A DNA stretch of 64,000 bases from Maribacter sp. ACAM166 (GCF_005771495.1 NZ_VAUW01000019.1:1-64000), one strand, 5' to 3'; numbered from the stretch's first letter, positions 45,072 to 56,669 are shown. The notes: a model not told the origin generated them from the letters alone. Numbers and translations are program-made.

Positions 45072-45470
45072 TTATGAAAATCGGGGTGGTTGCAAAATAC
45101 CTTCTGTATGCAATGAAGATGAGGGTGCCTGGTAGTGGAAATTAGGTATTTTGTACTCCAAAATCTCCAATTGATTCAAATCTGTTTTTAAGCTATTAAT
45201 AACCATGCCCGTAACTGAAGTAACTGAGCAACTGTGATTAAAAGGAAGTTTTTCATGATCCTTTTTTTCCTCTTGGTGTTCTCTTTGATGGTCTGCTTTT
45301 AATTCACCGTAATGTTTGGAAAGAAAAACAACAATATTATCTCCATATTGGTCGCTATGAAATTGAGCATGCTCAATTAATTCATCTAACTGAAATAAAT
45401 CATCATAGTGCACCCCAAAGCTTTGAAGCAGGATGAATGTAGATAATACTATAGAAAACAGTTTGTTCAC
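45072..45470 (-). CDS. Small His-rich exported protein heading metal-efflux operon
   Basis: 132 residues with an N-terminal signal (LFSIVLSTFILLQSFG). The middle is rich in His, Asp and Glu (ADHQREHQEEKKDHEKLPF, HSC), and the C-terminus ends in ILQPPRFS. Similar short proteins are found just before CzcA-type pump genes in flavobacteria. A periplasmic metal-buffering or sensing role is plausible from composition and position, but no family function is known to me. It precedes the pump gene by 80 bp on the same strand. Confidence 0.75.
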   Translation of the reverse strand: MNKLFSIVLSTFILLQSFGVHYDDLFQLDELIEHAQFHSDQYGDNIVVFLSKHYGELKADHQREHQEEKKDHEKLPFNHSCSVTSVTGMVINSLKTDLNQLEILEYKIPNFHYQAPSSSLHTEGILQPPRFS

Positions 45471-45561
45471 GTTTGTAAATTTAAGAAAATATTCGACATC
45501 AATTTCTTAAAATTTATTTAAAATGGAACCCTTATTCATAGAATGAAAATATTCAACAATT

Positions 45562-46683
45562 TTAAACGAAGTTCGAATAACTTTTATCCCAATCTTTCCA
45601 AACCACCTCGTACCCTTGTGACTCAATCATTTTTCTAATTTCATCAGTACTTCGCACATCTGAAATTTCAAATTGCTCTAATGATTCTGGATCAACTACA
45701 TACCCACCAGGATTTGTTTTAGATTCGGCACTAATAGAGGTTATTCCTAGATTGATGATATTATTCCTGAAGATTTCACTTTCACGCGTTGACATCGATA
45801 ATTCGACATCTTCATCTAATAAACGGTACGCACAGATTAATTGCACCAAATCAGAATCTGTCATTTCTACCTTGGGCTGAACCTCACCTTGATGCGGTCG
45901 TAACCTTGGGAAAGAAATTGAATATTTTGTTTTCCAATAGGTTTTCTGTAGATATTTTAAATGAAGGGCTGTATAAAAACTATCTACCCGCCAATCTTCA
46001 AGTCCGAATAGTGCGCCCAACCCTATTTTATGAATTCCGGCTTTGCCTAATCGATCTGGTGTATTCAAACGATAATCAAAATTTGATTTTTTTCCCTTCG
46101 GATGATGTGTCTTGTATGTTGCTTTATGATAGGTTTCTTGATACACCAATACCGCATACAATCCTTCTTGAATTAAGGTTTCATATTCTTCTTGATCTAA
46201 TGGCTGCACCTCAATACTGATATTTGAGAAGTGTTCACGAATTAAAGCAATAGCTTTTTTTAAATAAGATACACCAACCGTTTTATTGGCTTCGCCAGTG
46301 ACCAGAAGAATATGGTCATACCCTAGGTTTTTAATATGGTTAACTTCTTCAAGTATTTCTTTATCAGATAGTGTTTTTCTTCTAATTTTATTAATCATGC
46401 TGAAACCACAATAGGTACAAATATTCTGGCATTCGTTTGAAAGATACATGGGTATAAACATTTGTATGGTATTCCCAAACCGTTTCTTTGTCAGCGCACT
46501 ACTGCGTTGTGCCATTTGTTCTATAAATGGCTTTGCTTCAGGGGAAATCAATACTTTAAAATCCTCAAGGGTAATTCTACTTTTTGCCAATACGTTTTCT
46601 ACGTCGAAAGAAGTGAAACTATAAATTTCATTCTCAAGCGTATCCCAATCGTAGGTTTCAAAGGTGTCTTTAAAATTACTCAT
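45562..46683 (-). CDS. thiH: 2-iminoacetate synthase (radical SAM)
   Basis: 373 residues. ThiH splits tyrosine to dehydroglycine and p-cresol for thiazole synthesis. The radical SAM cluster motif C85-x3-C89-x2-C92 ([14 protein letters not shown]) is present, together with the SAM-binding [13 protein letters not shown] and the C-terminal [17 protein letters not shown] typical of ThiH. It is the last gene of the thi operon and overlaps thiG by 8 bp. Use of ThiH rather than the glycine oxidase ThiO sets the thiazole route of this organism. Confidence 0.95.
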   Translation of the reverse strand: MSNFKDTFETYDWDTLENEIYSFTSFDVENVLAKSRITLEDFKVLISPEAKPFIEQMAQRSSALTKKRFGNTIQMFIPMYLSNECQNICTYCGFSMINKIRRKTLSDKEILEEVNHIKNLGYDHILLVTGEANKTVGVSYLKKAIALIREHFSNISIEVQPLDQEEYETLIQEGLYAVLVYQETYHKATYKTHHPKGKKSNFDYRLNTPDRLGKAGIHKIGLGALFGLEDWRVDSFYTALHLKYLQKTYWKTKYSISFPRLRPHQGEVQPKVEMTDSDLVQLICAYRLLDEDVELSMSTRESEIFRNNIINLGITSISAESKTNPGGYVVDPESLEQFEISDVRSTDEIRKMIESQGYEVVWKDWDKSYSNFV

Positions 46684-47449
46684 TCAAGAAAGAGGTTAAT
46701 GGGCTACTCGCTACAGCATGTTGTTTTATTGGTGCCAATTTCGCCAAGTACGCCATTCGACCTGCTTCAACCGCCATTTTAAAAGCAACACCCATCGCTA
46801 CAGGGTTTTGAGACACAGCAATCGCCGTATTTACCAACACGGCATCAGCACCTAATTCCATCGCATAGGCAGCATGTGACGGAGCGCCAATACCAGCATC
46901 TATAATTACTGGCACGTTACTTTGCTCGATGATAATCTCCAAGAAATCTTTGGTCATTATTCCTTTATTACTCCCTATAGGTGCGCCCAAAGGCATTACA
47001 CATTGTACGCCAACGTCTTCTAAACGCTTGCATAAAACAGGGTCGGCGTGAATATATGGCATCACAACAAAACCTAAATCAACTAATTCTTTAGCAGCTT
47101 TCAGTGTCTCAATTGGGTCTGGCAATAAAAATTTCGGATCCGGATGAACTTCTAATTTAATCCAGTTGGTTTCTAGTGCTTCTCTTGCTAATTGAGCCGC
47201 AAAAACAGCTTCTTTGGCAGTTCGCACCCCTGATGTATTTGGTAAGAGATTAATGTGGTTCTCCTTTAAATGAACCAGAATATCATCAGATTCATTATGC
47301 ACCTCAACTCTTTTTAAGGCAACGGTAACCAATTGGCTTTCTGACGCTAAAACTGCATCTCGCATTTTTTGAGAGCTGCTAAATTTACCTGTACCGGTAA
47401 ACAACCTAGAAGCAAAAGTTTTATCAGCTATGCTTAGTACGTCTTTCAT
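46676..47449 (-). CDS. thiG: Thiazole synthase
   Basis: 257 residues, normal length. It forms the thiazole phosphate carboxylate from 1-deoxyxylulose 5-phosphate, dehydroglycine and ThiS thiocarboxylate. The Schiff-base lysine lies in [11 protein letters not shown], and the phosphate and substrate loops are visible as [30 protein letters not shown] and [14 protein letters not shown]. It starts at the last base of thiE and overlaps thiH, within the riboswitch-controlled operon. Confidence 0.96.
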   Translation of the reverse strand: MKDVLSIADKTFASRLFTGTGKFSSSQKMRDAVLASESQLVTVALKRVEVHNESDDILVHLKENHINLLPNTSGVRTAKEAVFAAQLAREALETNWIKLEVHPDPKFLLPDPIETLKAAKELVDLGFVVMPYIHADPVLCKRLEDVGVQCVMPLGAPIGSNKGIMTKDFLEIIIEQSNVPVIIDAGIGAPSHAAYAMELGADAVLVNTAIAVSQNPVAMGVAFKMAVEAGRMAYLAKLAPIKQHAVASSPLTSFLNE

Positions 47450-48102
47450 TAATTGTTATTTTGATAAGGTGTCCATACTTTTTCTTGAACTTCATCTCCT
47501 GCTATAAGTTGCTTAAATTTTCCTATTCGATTAAAATCAGCGGTTATTTCACCAGATACGGCAAGACCGTGAACACCGGTTTTCATAATTTCAGATACAT
47601 CATCCAAGGTTATTCCACCAACCGCAATAATGGGAGTTTCTTTATTAAGCTCCTTTAATAGGTTTGCGTAGCCTTCCAAGCCTAAAACCGGACTCAAATT
47701 CTCTTTGGTTTGCGTAAATCGAAACGGTCCCATACCGATGTAATCAACTTTTTTAGCACGTAGTGTTTTACAATCATCTAAGGTATTGGCAGTACCACCA
47801 ACCATCTGCCACGTGTATAAATGTTTACGCACAATTGATGGACAGGTATCGGATTGCCCCAAGTGCACGCCGTCAGCCTTTACAACTTTGGCAATTTTAT
47901 AGTAATCGTTTAGTATTAATCGTGTTTGAAATCGACTGGTAATCTCCCTCGCTTTTTCAGCTGCCTCTAAAATAGCAGCTTCTTTATAACCTTTAAGTCT
48001 TAACTGAACTAATTCAATGCCACTAGTACAAGCATTGTTAATATTCGTTAAGTGCTCTTCTACAGTTTTACCTTGTGAGATATAATGTAATTTCGGTATC
48101 AT
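47449..48102 (-). CDS. thiE: Thiamine phosphate synthase
   Basis: 217 residues. It joins HMP pyrophosphate and thiazole phosphate to thiamine phosphate. Signatures include ELVQLRLKG, the pyrophosphate-binding [38 protein letters not shown] and [16 protein letters not shown]. It overlaps thiD by 4 bp and meets thiG at its last base. Of the two ThiE-like genes in this operon it is the one with the standard active-site pattern. Confidence 0.94.
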   Translation of the reverse strand: MIPKLHYISQGKTVEEHLTNINNACTSGIELVQLRLKGYKEAAILEAAEKAREITSRFQTRLILNDYYKIAKVVKADGVHLGQSDTCPSIVRKHLYTWQMVGGTANTLDDCKTLRAKKVDYIGMGPFRFTQTKENLSPVLGLEGYANLLKELNKETPIIAVGGITLDDVSEIMKTGVHGLAVSGEITADFNRIGKFKQLIAGDEVQEKVWTPYQNNN

Positions 48103-48863
48103 TTTGTTATCAATTTAGTATGTATTCCCAATAATGAGGGATGAGAATTTAAATAGTGTTCTGTATATTTTTTTGCATTTCTGCAGGCATCTTCCAATTC
48201 AACCTCCATATCAATATTACTTGCCAGTGCTGAAGACAGAACACAACCACTACCGTGCTTTTCTAAAACTTCAGTTGTAAATGGAGGAATATTAACCATT
48301 ACGATTTGGCTATAGTACAATTCGTCATAGCCCTTTTTGTCTTTTCTATGTCCGCCTTTTAAATAGATATTCGTGAAACTGCCAATGTGTTCAAGCGTAT
48401 CTTCAATAGTCATTTGAGGATACAAACTTTGAATTTCATCGTAGTTCGGAGTAATAATATAGCACTTGCTCCAAATTGCTTCCAATATATTTTGGTCTTC
48501 GCTCTGATGAAAATCAAAGCCTGCACTTGCTTTAATAATTGGATCTAAAACAATTTTCACCTTCGGATTTATCGCATGTAGTTTTTCCACTATTAAACGT
48601 AAGGTCTGCCATGATTCAACAATTCCGATTTTCACCGTATTGATTTCGAAGCGTTCGAAAACTATTTGTATTTGGGATAAAATGGTCTCTACAGGTATCC
48701 ACGAACACTGTTTAAATTCAATATCGTTTTGAATCGTAATAGCCGTACAGACAGATAGCCCATGCAAACCATGGGCATCAAATGTTTTAACATCTGAAGT
48801 AATCCCGGCACCAGCACATGGGTCGTGACCTGCGATGGTCAGTATAGTTTTTAGATTATTCAA
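48099..48863 (-). CDS. thiD: Hydroxymethylpyrimidine/phosphomethylpyrimidine kinase
   Basis: 254 residues of the ribokinase-like fold. It phosphorylates HMP and HMP-P. Motifs: TIAGHDPCAGAGITSDVKTFDAHG at the N-terminus (substrate site), IQNDIEFKQCSWIP, VLDPIIKASAGF and the anion-hole region EKHGSGCVLSSALASNI near the C-terminus. It overlaps both neighbours slightly (thiE by 4 bp, the second ThiE-like gene by 8 bp), consistent with one polycistronic mRNA. Confidence 0.95.
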   Translation of the reverse strand: MNNLKTILTIAGHDPCAGAGITSDVKTFDAHGLHGLSVCTAITIQNDIEFKQCSWIPVETILSQIQIVFERFEINTVKIGIVESWQTLRLIVEKLHAINPKVKIVLDPIIKASAGFDFHQSEDQNILEAIWSKCYIITPNYDEIQSLYPQMTIEDTLEHIGSFTNIYLKGGHRKDKKGYDELYYSQIVMVNIPPFTTEVLEKHGSGCVLSSALASNIDMEVELEDACRNAKKYTEHYLNSHPSLLGIHTKLITK

Positions 48864-49443
48864 AATAACTTTTCATTTTTTTAAAAGATTCAACTGGGTT
48901 ACTACTTTTCCAAATTCCACCTAAAACACCAACACCTTTAAAACCTAAAACATTAAATTCTTTAATGTTATCTGTGGTTACGCCTCCCATACCAATTATT
49001 GTTTTATCGATGTGGTTTACATCAAATCTGCGCCCTTTGTATCCTGGTTTTGAAATAGATGAAAAAACAGGACTTAATAAATGGTAGTCAAATTCAAAAT
49101 CACATTCCTCAAGTACATTAGGTTCATGAAATGAGCTACTAATGGTTTTACCATACATCTCTAAGTTCTTAAAATATCGCCCAGGGTTGTCAATGTTATC
49201 TAATCTTTTCTGCTCTTGAAAATGAATCCCCTTTAAATTAAATTCATTCACCAATTCATGAAATAAATGTACCACTACCCTAGTATGGTATTTTGAATCT
49301 ATTTGATTCAAATAAGTGCGATGCTGCTCTAAGTTTTTAGCAGGTTTCCTAACATGATAATATGCTAAACCTTCTTCAAATAATTGATGAAGTATTTCTA
49401 TTTCGCTCTTAACATCAGTTTCTGGCGCTATTAAAACTATCAT
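48856..49443 (-). CDS. Second ThiE/TenI-like thiamine phosphate synthase-family protein
   Basis: 195 residues from the start at 49443 (MIVLIAPETDVKSE); an upstream Met at 49470 adds 9 residues. The TIM barrel of ThiE/TenI is recognisable (YYHVRKPAKNLEQHRTYL, LKGIHFQEQKR, YHLLSPVFSSISKPGYKG, IGMGGVTTDNIKEF), but the pyrophosphate-binding pattern of ThiE (N-D and H-L-G-Q) is altered to H-F-Q-E. It may act like TenI, a thiazole tautomerase, or be a second synthase. It lies between thiC and thiD in the operon. Confidence 0.85.
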   Translation of the reverse strand: MIVLIAPETDVKSEIEILHQLFEEGLAYYHVRKPAKNLEQHRTYLNQIDSKYHTRVVVHLFHELVNEFNLKGIHFQEQKRLDNIDNPGRYFKNLEMYGKTISSSFHEPNVLEECDFEFDYHLLSPVFSSISKPGYKGRRFDVNHIDKTIIGMGGVTTDNIKEFNVLGFKGVGVLGGIWKSSNPVESFKKMKSYFE

Positions 49444-49552
49444 TTTGACTATTATTTTGACTTTGCCCAATGTATGACTAACTTTTTAAGTTAGGGATTG
49501 AAGCGGCATCCTTTTTTATTTTACTTAAAAAAGATATAGCGAGAAAGCCCGA

Positions 49553-49572
49553 CCACGCTTTTTTAAGCGTGG
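49553..49572. other. Perfect 8-bp hairpin between thiC and the second ThiE-like gene
   Basis: CCACGCTT-TTTT-AAGCGTGG lies 20 bp after the thiC stop. There is no T-run right after it on the minus strand (TCGGGCTTTC follows), so it is more likely an mRNA-processing or stability hairpin, or a weak attenuator, than a full terminator. Confidence 0.5.
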
Positions 49573-49591
49573 GAACTTCCTAATCATTATT

Positions 49592-51451
<1,860 letters not shown>

Positions 51452-51484
51452 TTAAAGTGTTTTGTTTAACTATTGAGCAGGAAA

Positions 51485-51688
51485 TTATCCGCCTTGTGTG
51501 GCTTGAATTATCAAAACAGTGTCGTCATTGGACAAGGTTATGGATTCCCATAAATTTTTAGAGATAATGGCATTTTGAATTGCAATGGCAATGCCAACTT
51601 TGGGTGATTTTAAATGCTCAAGCAATTGAAGAATAGTGAAACCCTTCTCGATTTCTACACGTTGCTGGTTGACCCAAATATTAATCAT
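51485..51688 (-). CDS. thiS: Sulfur carrier protein ThiS
   Basis: 67 residues from ATG 51688 (MINIWVNQQRVEIEKGFT), the normal ThiS size, ending in the required Gly-Gly (IIQATQGG) that is converted to a thiocarboxylate. The frame can be read upstream to 51859, but that would run through the riboswitch, so the shorter start is right. It is the first gene of the thi operon. The adenylyltransferase ThiF needed to activate it is not in this window. Confidence 0.93.
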   Translation of the reverse strand: MINIWVNQQRVEIEKGFTILQLLEHLKSPKVGIAIAIQNAIISKNLWESITLSNDDTVLIIQATQGG

Positions 51689-51821
51689 AGTACAGTATAT
51701 TTTTGAATATGCTGTAAATCTTAAGGGTGTGGAGAACGTTTTGAATTGATAGGTAAAATACGTTTTAGAACGCTTACTATCATGAAAAGATGTGTAAACA
51801 CATATTGCAATGTGTTTTTCG

Positions 51822-51900
51822 ACTTTTCCCTTCGTTGGTACTAACCAAATCAGGTTCAAAGGGTTTTTCTCAGTTCTAAAAATTTAGAACACCCCTAAAG
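51822..51900 (-). promoter_or_regulatory. TPP riboswitch (THI element)
   Basis: Read on the minus strand: AGGGGTGTTC ... GAACTGAGAA, then ACCCTTTGAACCTGAT and GTTAGTACCAACGAAGGGAA. These are the conserved THI-box blocks (GGGGTG, CTGAGA, ACCCTTTGAACCTGAT, and the closing GAAGGGA). It lies 134 bp upstream of thiS and should shut down the whole thiSCEDEGH operon when TPP binds. Downstream, AACACAT and ATGTGTT can pair near 51793-51816 and may be part of the expression platform. Confidence 0.96.
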
Positions 51901-52188
51901 TTTACGGTACAAATCTATGGTAAAATTTACTCCTAGTAGATTTTAATGATTAGTTTTTTTCTAAAAACATAATTGATAGAAGTATCATATATGTAAATCT
52001 TAATTGCGTGAAGTTGATTTTACCATATATGTCCAATATCATTTTTATTCAGGCAGGAACTTCGTCGTAGAAGAAAATACAGACTTAGTATTAAAAAATA
52101 TTCAACTACCGAAAGCACCCTTTAATTTGGTTTGGCGAGAACGTTAGTGTGTAGAAGGAAACCAATAATCTTTACTTTCAGTAAAGGT

Positions 52189-53136
52189 TTAATTTGATAA
52201 ACCGTAGACATCTCTCAGAATCGAAAGAACCACACCCTCGTCATAGACCTCTAAATCATATCTTAGTGTGATTTTAGTACCCAGAGGGGTATGATAATAA
52301 ATCGTCCAAGCATCTGCCTCTCCTATTCCGATACAGCCATTGGAGTAAGCTTTCCCTAAGGTTTTAGGATTAGTAGTGGGGTGTATCATTTGGCCATTTC
52401 TGATATTATTGATTTCAGTTTCTATCCATGGAATTTGAGGCATCATCGTTGTTTTACCGTCGTCCCTTTTCGTTACATAAAATTGCGCACCATTTACAGG
52501 ATTATAAAAGTCTGGATATTTTACATGTTTTACAATGCTACCTTTTCCTATTTTCGTTCTTAAATCAGTTATACGATCCCCAAATTTCAAATAACGCTCC
52601 CTATGCTGACCTACCCTAACCGGAAAAGTATACAACAAAATTGAATCTTGATATATCCGTAATTTGAATTCCGGAATATTAATATCAATTTCGGTGTTGG
52701 CGAAATTCTCCAAGATAGTACACGCACTAAGGGAATCCGGAATGATTAAATGGCTCCCTTTAGGAAGCACAATCATTTGTCTTTGGTTATATACAAAAGA
52801 ATCACGGGCTATCATTCTGTAATAATCAGTATTCGCCAACGTATCCATAATCCATGGATTATGTCTTACCAAAAGATGTTCGGATAAGGTATATGGCATT
52901 AAGGTATCGTACTTTCTCACTAAAGAATCCATAAACTCAAAATACGTTCCCACTCTTATATTTTCAGAAATATTTATCCGTTTTGGAACTTTAGATGCAT
53001 TATTATAGTGCTGCGATATTTTCATGAAATCTACTTGTCCAATTTCAACAATCGATTGTTTTTTAGAATGACAAGAAATTAAAAAGACCATACAACTAAT
53101 GACGAAAAGTAGCCGGACATAAATAAATCTAAACAT
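52189..53136 (-). CDS. L,D-transpeptidase (YkuD domain) lipoprotein
   Basis: 315 residues. The N-terminus is a lipoprotein signal (LLFVISCMVFLISC, Cys22). The C-terminal YkuD domain has QMIHPTTNPKTLGKAYSNGCIG, with the conserved His and the catalytic Cys268 in SNGCIG. The enzyme makes 3-3 cross-links in peptidoglycan or attaches proteins to it, in the periplasm. The middle region (about 60-150) resembles the long linker of ErfK-type enzymes; a LysM domain is not convincing. The neighbouring LOG gene is on the same strand, with 57 bp between. Confidence 0.9.
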   Translation of the reverse strand: MFRFIYVRLLFVISCMVFLISCHSKKQSIVEIGQVDFMKISQHYNNASKVPKRINISENIRVGTYFEFMDSLVRKYDTLMPYTLSEHLLVRHNPWIMDTLANTDYYRMIARDSFVYNQRQMIVLPKGSHLIIPDSLSACTILENFANTEIDINIPEFKLRIYQDSILLYTFPVRVGQHRERYLKFGDRITDLRTKIGKGSIVKHVKYPDFYNPVNGAQFYVTKRDDGKTTMMPQIPWIETEINNIRNGQMIHPTTNPKTLGKAYSNGCIGIGEADAWTIYYHTPLGTKITLRYDLEVYDEGVVLSILRDVYGLSN

Positions 53137-53193
53137 ATCAACTTTTAATTTTAAGGGTGCATCACTTTTTATGAAATTAAAAAATAACCGGCA

Positions 53194-53961
53194 TCATATG
53201 CGTTTTAGTTTCGTCTCTCCAAAACACCATCTCGTTACCATGGGTTTTTTAATGAATCCGAATCTCTTCACGGTATGTTCGTTAAGGTGTTCTTTCATTT
53301 CTTCTACAGAATCGGTCAAGAACATTAAATCGATATCTTCTTTTGAGATGCTTTCATTGTCTACCATGATTTTAATATGATGGTATAATTCTTTATGCTA
53401 TTCCTTCCCTAAAACAACTACAGGAAAATTGTTAATCATCTTGGTCTGGATTAAGGTCACGGCCTCAAAAAGCTCATCTAACGTACCAATACCTCCAGGC
53501 ATGCCCACAAAGGCAAACGAATATTTTAATAATATAAACTTACGTACGAAGAAATAAGGAATGTTTATCCATTTATGTGCATATGGATTGGGTTCTTGTT
53601 CGTGCGGAAGTATAATGTTACATTCTATGGAATAACCATAATTAAGATATGCGGCTTTATTGGCAGCTTCCATAATTCCTGGACCACCACCGGTCATTAC
53701 GGCAAACCCCATTTCAGATAGGACTTTGCCCACTTGCTCGGCTTGTTTATAGTAAATATTAGTATTGTCAAATCTTGCAAATCCAAAAACCGTGACACAA
53801 GGTCTAATGAAGTGCAACTTCCGAAGTGCCGTAATAAACTTGTACTGCACCTTTAACGTAAACCAAAGCTCTTTAAATCTATTTCGAGGTCCGTACAAAA
53901 AAGCGCGTTCTTCACTGAGAAAGAAAGAATCAGTATGCTTTTTAAACTTGTCTTGCATCAT
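53194..53961 (-). pseudogene. LOG-family (TIGR00730) protein gene interrupted by an in-frame TAG
   Basis: The frame reads 187 codons with the LOG/cytokinin-riboside phosphoribohydrolase motifs MTGGGPGIMEAANKAAY and GMPGGIGTLDELFEAVT, then hits TAG at 53398-53400 right after VVVLGKE. The same frame continues without another stop for 67 codons (HKELYHHIKIMVDNES ... FGFIKKPMVTRWCFGETK) to TGA at 53194-53196. The joined length of 255 codons is normal for the long LOG family, and a Tyr codon is expected at the stop (TAT/TAC to TAG, one change). The catalytic motifs lie before the stop, so a truncated product could keep some activity. The alternatives are a true pseudogene, a sequencing error or readthrough. 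Confidence 0.85.
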
Positions 53962-54084
53962 TTGTACCTCACTGATATCCTAATCAAAAGTAATTCATGT
54001 CTTTTGGGATGAAAATGATAACTCTCATACGAAGGATATGATTTTGGTCATTTTTAAATAAGCCAACTCTATATATATTTGAGT

Positions 54085-54888
54085 ATGTCAGATTCATCCC
54101 CAAACGCGCTGGTAAAATCAAAAACATTTCGCCGAATAAAGCATTTTTTTGTCCAGATTGGGGACTTATCTTACTTTGCAGGCCGCTTCTTCAAGGAAGT
54201 CTTTTCCCCACCTTTTGAATTTAGAGAACTATTGCGGCAGTGTTACCAAATGGGCGTGCTTTCCTTGTTCTTGGTAGGGTTGACAGGCTTCATTATTGGT
54301 TTGGTATTAACCTTACAGTCACGGCCTACCCTTATCGAGTTTGGTGCGGTATCGTGGATGCCAAATATGGTTGGAATCTCTATTGTCAGAGAAATTGGTC
54401 CCGTTATTACTGCCCTTATTTGCGCAGGACGTATCGCTTCAGGAATTGGCGCCGAATTGGGTTCTATGCGGGTTACGGAACAAATTGATGCAATGGAAGT
54501 TTCAGGAACCAATCCCTTTAAATATTTAGTGGTAACGCGCATTTTGGCCACCACCTTAATGTTACCATTACTGGTAGTTTTTGGAGATTTGATTGCCCTC
54601 TATGGCTCTGCGTTGGTTGAAAATATTAAGGGTAACGTCTCCTTTCAATTATATTTCAACACCGTTTTTGATGCTTTAAATTGGGGCGATCTTATACCTG
54701 CAACGATTAAATCCTTCTTTTTTGGGTTCGTTATAGGGTTAGTGGGTTGTTTTAAAGGATACTATAGCACTAAAGGCACAGCAGGTGTAGGCATTGCAGC
54801 AAATACAGCCGTAGTAATGGCATCACTTTTCTTATTCATCGTTGACTTTATAGCAGTTTTCGTTACGGATATTTTTTATGAACTCTAA
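54085..54888 (+). CDS. mlaE: MlaE-family lipid transport permease
   Basis: 267 residues from ATG 54085; a TTG two codons upstream is less likely. The MlaE fold has five to six membrane segments (CYQMGVLSLFLVGLTGFIIGLVLTLQS, TLMLPLLVVFGDLIALYGSALV, TIKSFFFGFVIGLVGCFKGYY, AAVVMASLFLFIVDFIAVF-like end) and the conserved GISIVREIGPVITALICAGR and GSMRVTEQIDAMEV. It is the inner-membrane channel of an ABC system that moves phospholipids between the membranes. It overlaps the ATPase gene by 11 bp and heads an mlaE-F-D operon, divergent from the LOG gene. Confidence 0.93.
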   Translation: MSDSSPNALVKSKTFRRIKHFFVQIGDLSYFAGRFFKEVFSPPFEFRELLRQCYQMGVLSLFLVGLTGFIIGLVLTLQSRPTLIEFGAVSWMPNMVGISIVREIGPVITALICAGRIASGIGAELGSMRVTEQIDAMEVSGTNPFKYLVVTRILATTLMLPLLVVFGDLIALYGSALVENIKGNVSFQLYFNTVFDALNWGDLIPATIKSFFFGFVIGLVGCFKGYYSTKGTAGVGIAANTAVVMASLFLFIVDFIAVFVTDIFYEL

Positions 54889-55687
54889 ACACATGGAAAA
54901 GACAGGTATAGTAGCAACAAAAGAAACTCAGAATTTGGAGAGCAAAACGAACGGCAAGGCGGTTATCCGTATTAAAGACGTTTGCAAAAGTTTTGGCGAC
55001 AATAAAGTATTAAACGGATTTAATATGGAACTCTATGAAGGAGAAAACGTCGTAGTCATGGGTAAATCTGGTTCAGGAAAATCTGTTATGATAAAGTGCT
55101 TGGTTGGCCTTCTAGCGCCAGATAGCGGTTATATTGAAGTAATGGGGAAAGAAATCTCAACCCTTGACAGACAAACCTTAGATGAACTACGTTCTGATAT
55201 CGGGTTTCTTTTTCAGGGTAGTGCACTTTATGACTCCATGACCGTGCGGGAAAATCTAGAATTTCCTATGCGAAGGCACAAAGAGAAATTAGGGTACGTT
55301 TCAGATACAACCTCCTTGGTCCTAGAAGCTTTAGAAAATGTTGGGCTTGCCCATACTATGGATTTGATGCCAACGGAACTTTCAGGAGGAATGAAAAGGC
55401 GTATTGCCTTAGCCAGAACGTTAATATTGAAGCCTAAAATTATATTATATGATGAACCCACTAGCGGATTAGACCCAATTACCGCTAAGGAAATCATAGA
55501 ATTGATGCGAAGCATCCAAAATAAATACGGTACCTCATCAATAATCATAACCCATGATGTAGACTGTGCACGGGTTATTTCTGAACGGATGATATTGTTG
55601 GTAGACGGCATAAATTATGCCGAAGGTACATATGCGCAATTATCAGTATCAAAAGATCCTAAAGTGGACGCATTTTTTAAAAAATAG
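54878..55687 (+). CDS. mlaF: MlaF-family ABC ATPase
   Basis: 269 residues (or 264 from the ATG at 54893). All ABC motifs are present: Walker A GKSGSGKSV, Q-loop FLFQGSALYDSMTV, signature LSGGMKRRIALARTL, Walker B KIILYDEPTSGLDP and the switch His in IITHDVD. The LSGGM...R pattern and the long GLDPITAKEI tail are typical of MlaF. It powers the transporter with the permease encoded just before and the MCE protein encoded 4 bp after. Confidence 0.94.
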   Translation: MNSKHMEKTGIVATKETQNLESKTNGKAVIRIKDVCKSFGDNKVLNGFNMELYEGENVVVMGKSGSGKSVMIKCLVGLLAPDSGYIEVMGKEISTLDRQTLDELRSDIGFLFQGSALYDSMTVRENLEFPMRRHKEKLGYVSDTTSLVLEALENVGLAHTMDLMPTELSGGMKRRIALARTLILKPKIILYDEPTSGLDPITAKEIIELMRSIQNKYGTSSIIITHDVDCARVISERMILLVDGINYAEGTYAQLSVSKDPKVDAFFKK

Positions 55688-55691
55688 TAAT

Positions 55692-56669
55692 ATGGCAAAG
55701 ACAACATTAGAAAATCTGAAATTAGGCATATTCGTAATCCTAGGTACCTCATTACTTTTGACTGCGGCCTACCTCATTGGCAATCGGCAGAATATGTTTG
55801 GAGGCACATTTAATATCTCAGCGGTTTTTAAAAATGCAAACGGACTCCAAAATGGTAATAATGTGCGGTTTTCTGGTATTAACGTGGGTACTGTCAATAA
55901 AATTGAAATGCTTAACGATACTACTATTTTGGTTTACATGAGTATAACCGAAAATATGAAGGGACACATAAAAAAAGATGCAGTCGCTATGATTGGATCT
56001 GATGGTCTCGTGGGAAGTATGCTCATTAATATTGTGCCAGGAGCTGGTGTTACCCCCTTAATAGAAGAAGGAGACGAACTCGAGTCGGTTAGTAAAATAG
56101 CTACCCAAGATATGATAAGCACCCTTAACGTCACCAATGAAAATGCTGCATTACTAACAGCAGACCTCTTAAAGGTCACCCAATCACTAACAAAAGGAAA
56201 AGGTTCATTGGGAAGGTTATTGAATGATACCGTAATGGCATCAGACTTGCAACAAACCATTGCTAATTTTAAATATGCCAGCCATAGTGCTAATAAAACT
56301 TTATCTGAACTCAATGGTATGGTCTCAACTATAAACTTTAAAGAAAGTACAGCGGGCGTATTATTGGCAGATACCATATCTGCTAGGAAAATGAGACAAA
56401 CTATAGATAATCTGGAAAAATCTAGTAGTGAATTAGAGCAGATGTCGAAGGAGCTAAATAGCGTAATCAATGGATTAAATGGTAAAAACAGTTTCGTACA
56501 ATATGTTTCCAAGGATACCACTTTAGTCTTTCAATTAGAGCGGACGATGCAAAATATAGAACAGGGAACGGCTCGTTTCAATGAAAACATGGAAGCGCTA
56601 AAGCACAATTTTTTAACTAGAGGATATTTTAGAAAGTTGGAGAAAAAGGAAAAGAAAAACACGAATTAA
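55692..56669 (+). CDS. mlaD: MlaD-family MCE-domain lipid-binding protein
   Basis: 325 residues from ATG 55692; a longer frame from 55617 overlaps the ATPase gene and lacks support. One N-terminal membrane anchor (LGIFVILGTSLLLTAAYLIG) is followed by a single MCE domain (about 38-120: GLQNGNNVRFSGINVGTV, IGSDGLVGSMLINIVPG) and a long helical C-terminal part (about 150-320) that likely forms a hexameric tunnel. It is the periplasmic partner of MlaE/F. There is no MlaB, MlaC or MlaA in the window, which is common in Bacteroidota. Confidence 0.93.
   Translation: MAKTTLENLKLGIFVILGTSLLLTAAYLIGNRQNMFGGTFNISAVFKNANGLQNGNNVRFSGINVGTVNKIEMLNDTTILVYMSITENMKGHIKKDAVAMIGSDGLVGSMLINIVPGAGVTPLIEEGDELESVSKIATQDMISTLNVTNENAALLTADLLKVTQSLTKGKGSLGRLLNDTVMASDLQQTIANFKYASHSANKTLSELNGMVSTINFKESTAGVLLADTISARKMRQTIDNLEKSSSELEQMSKELNSVINGLNGKNSFVQYVSKDTTLVFQLERTMQNIEQGTARFNENMEALKHNFLTRGYFRKLEKKEKKNTN

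Noticed and set aside
51689-51859. N-terminal extension of ThiS by 57 residues
   Set aside because: It runs through the leader and into the TPP riboswitch; ThiS is normally about 66 residues, and ATG 51688 gives that.
53171-53380. A + strand 69-codon frame
   Set aside because: It is antisense to the conserved C-terminal part of the LOG gene beyond its amber codon.
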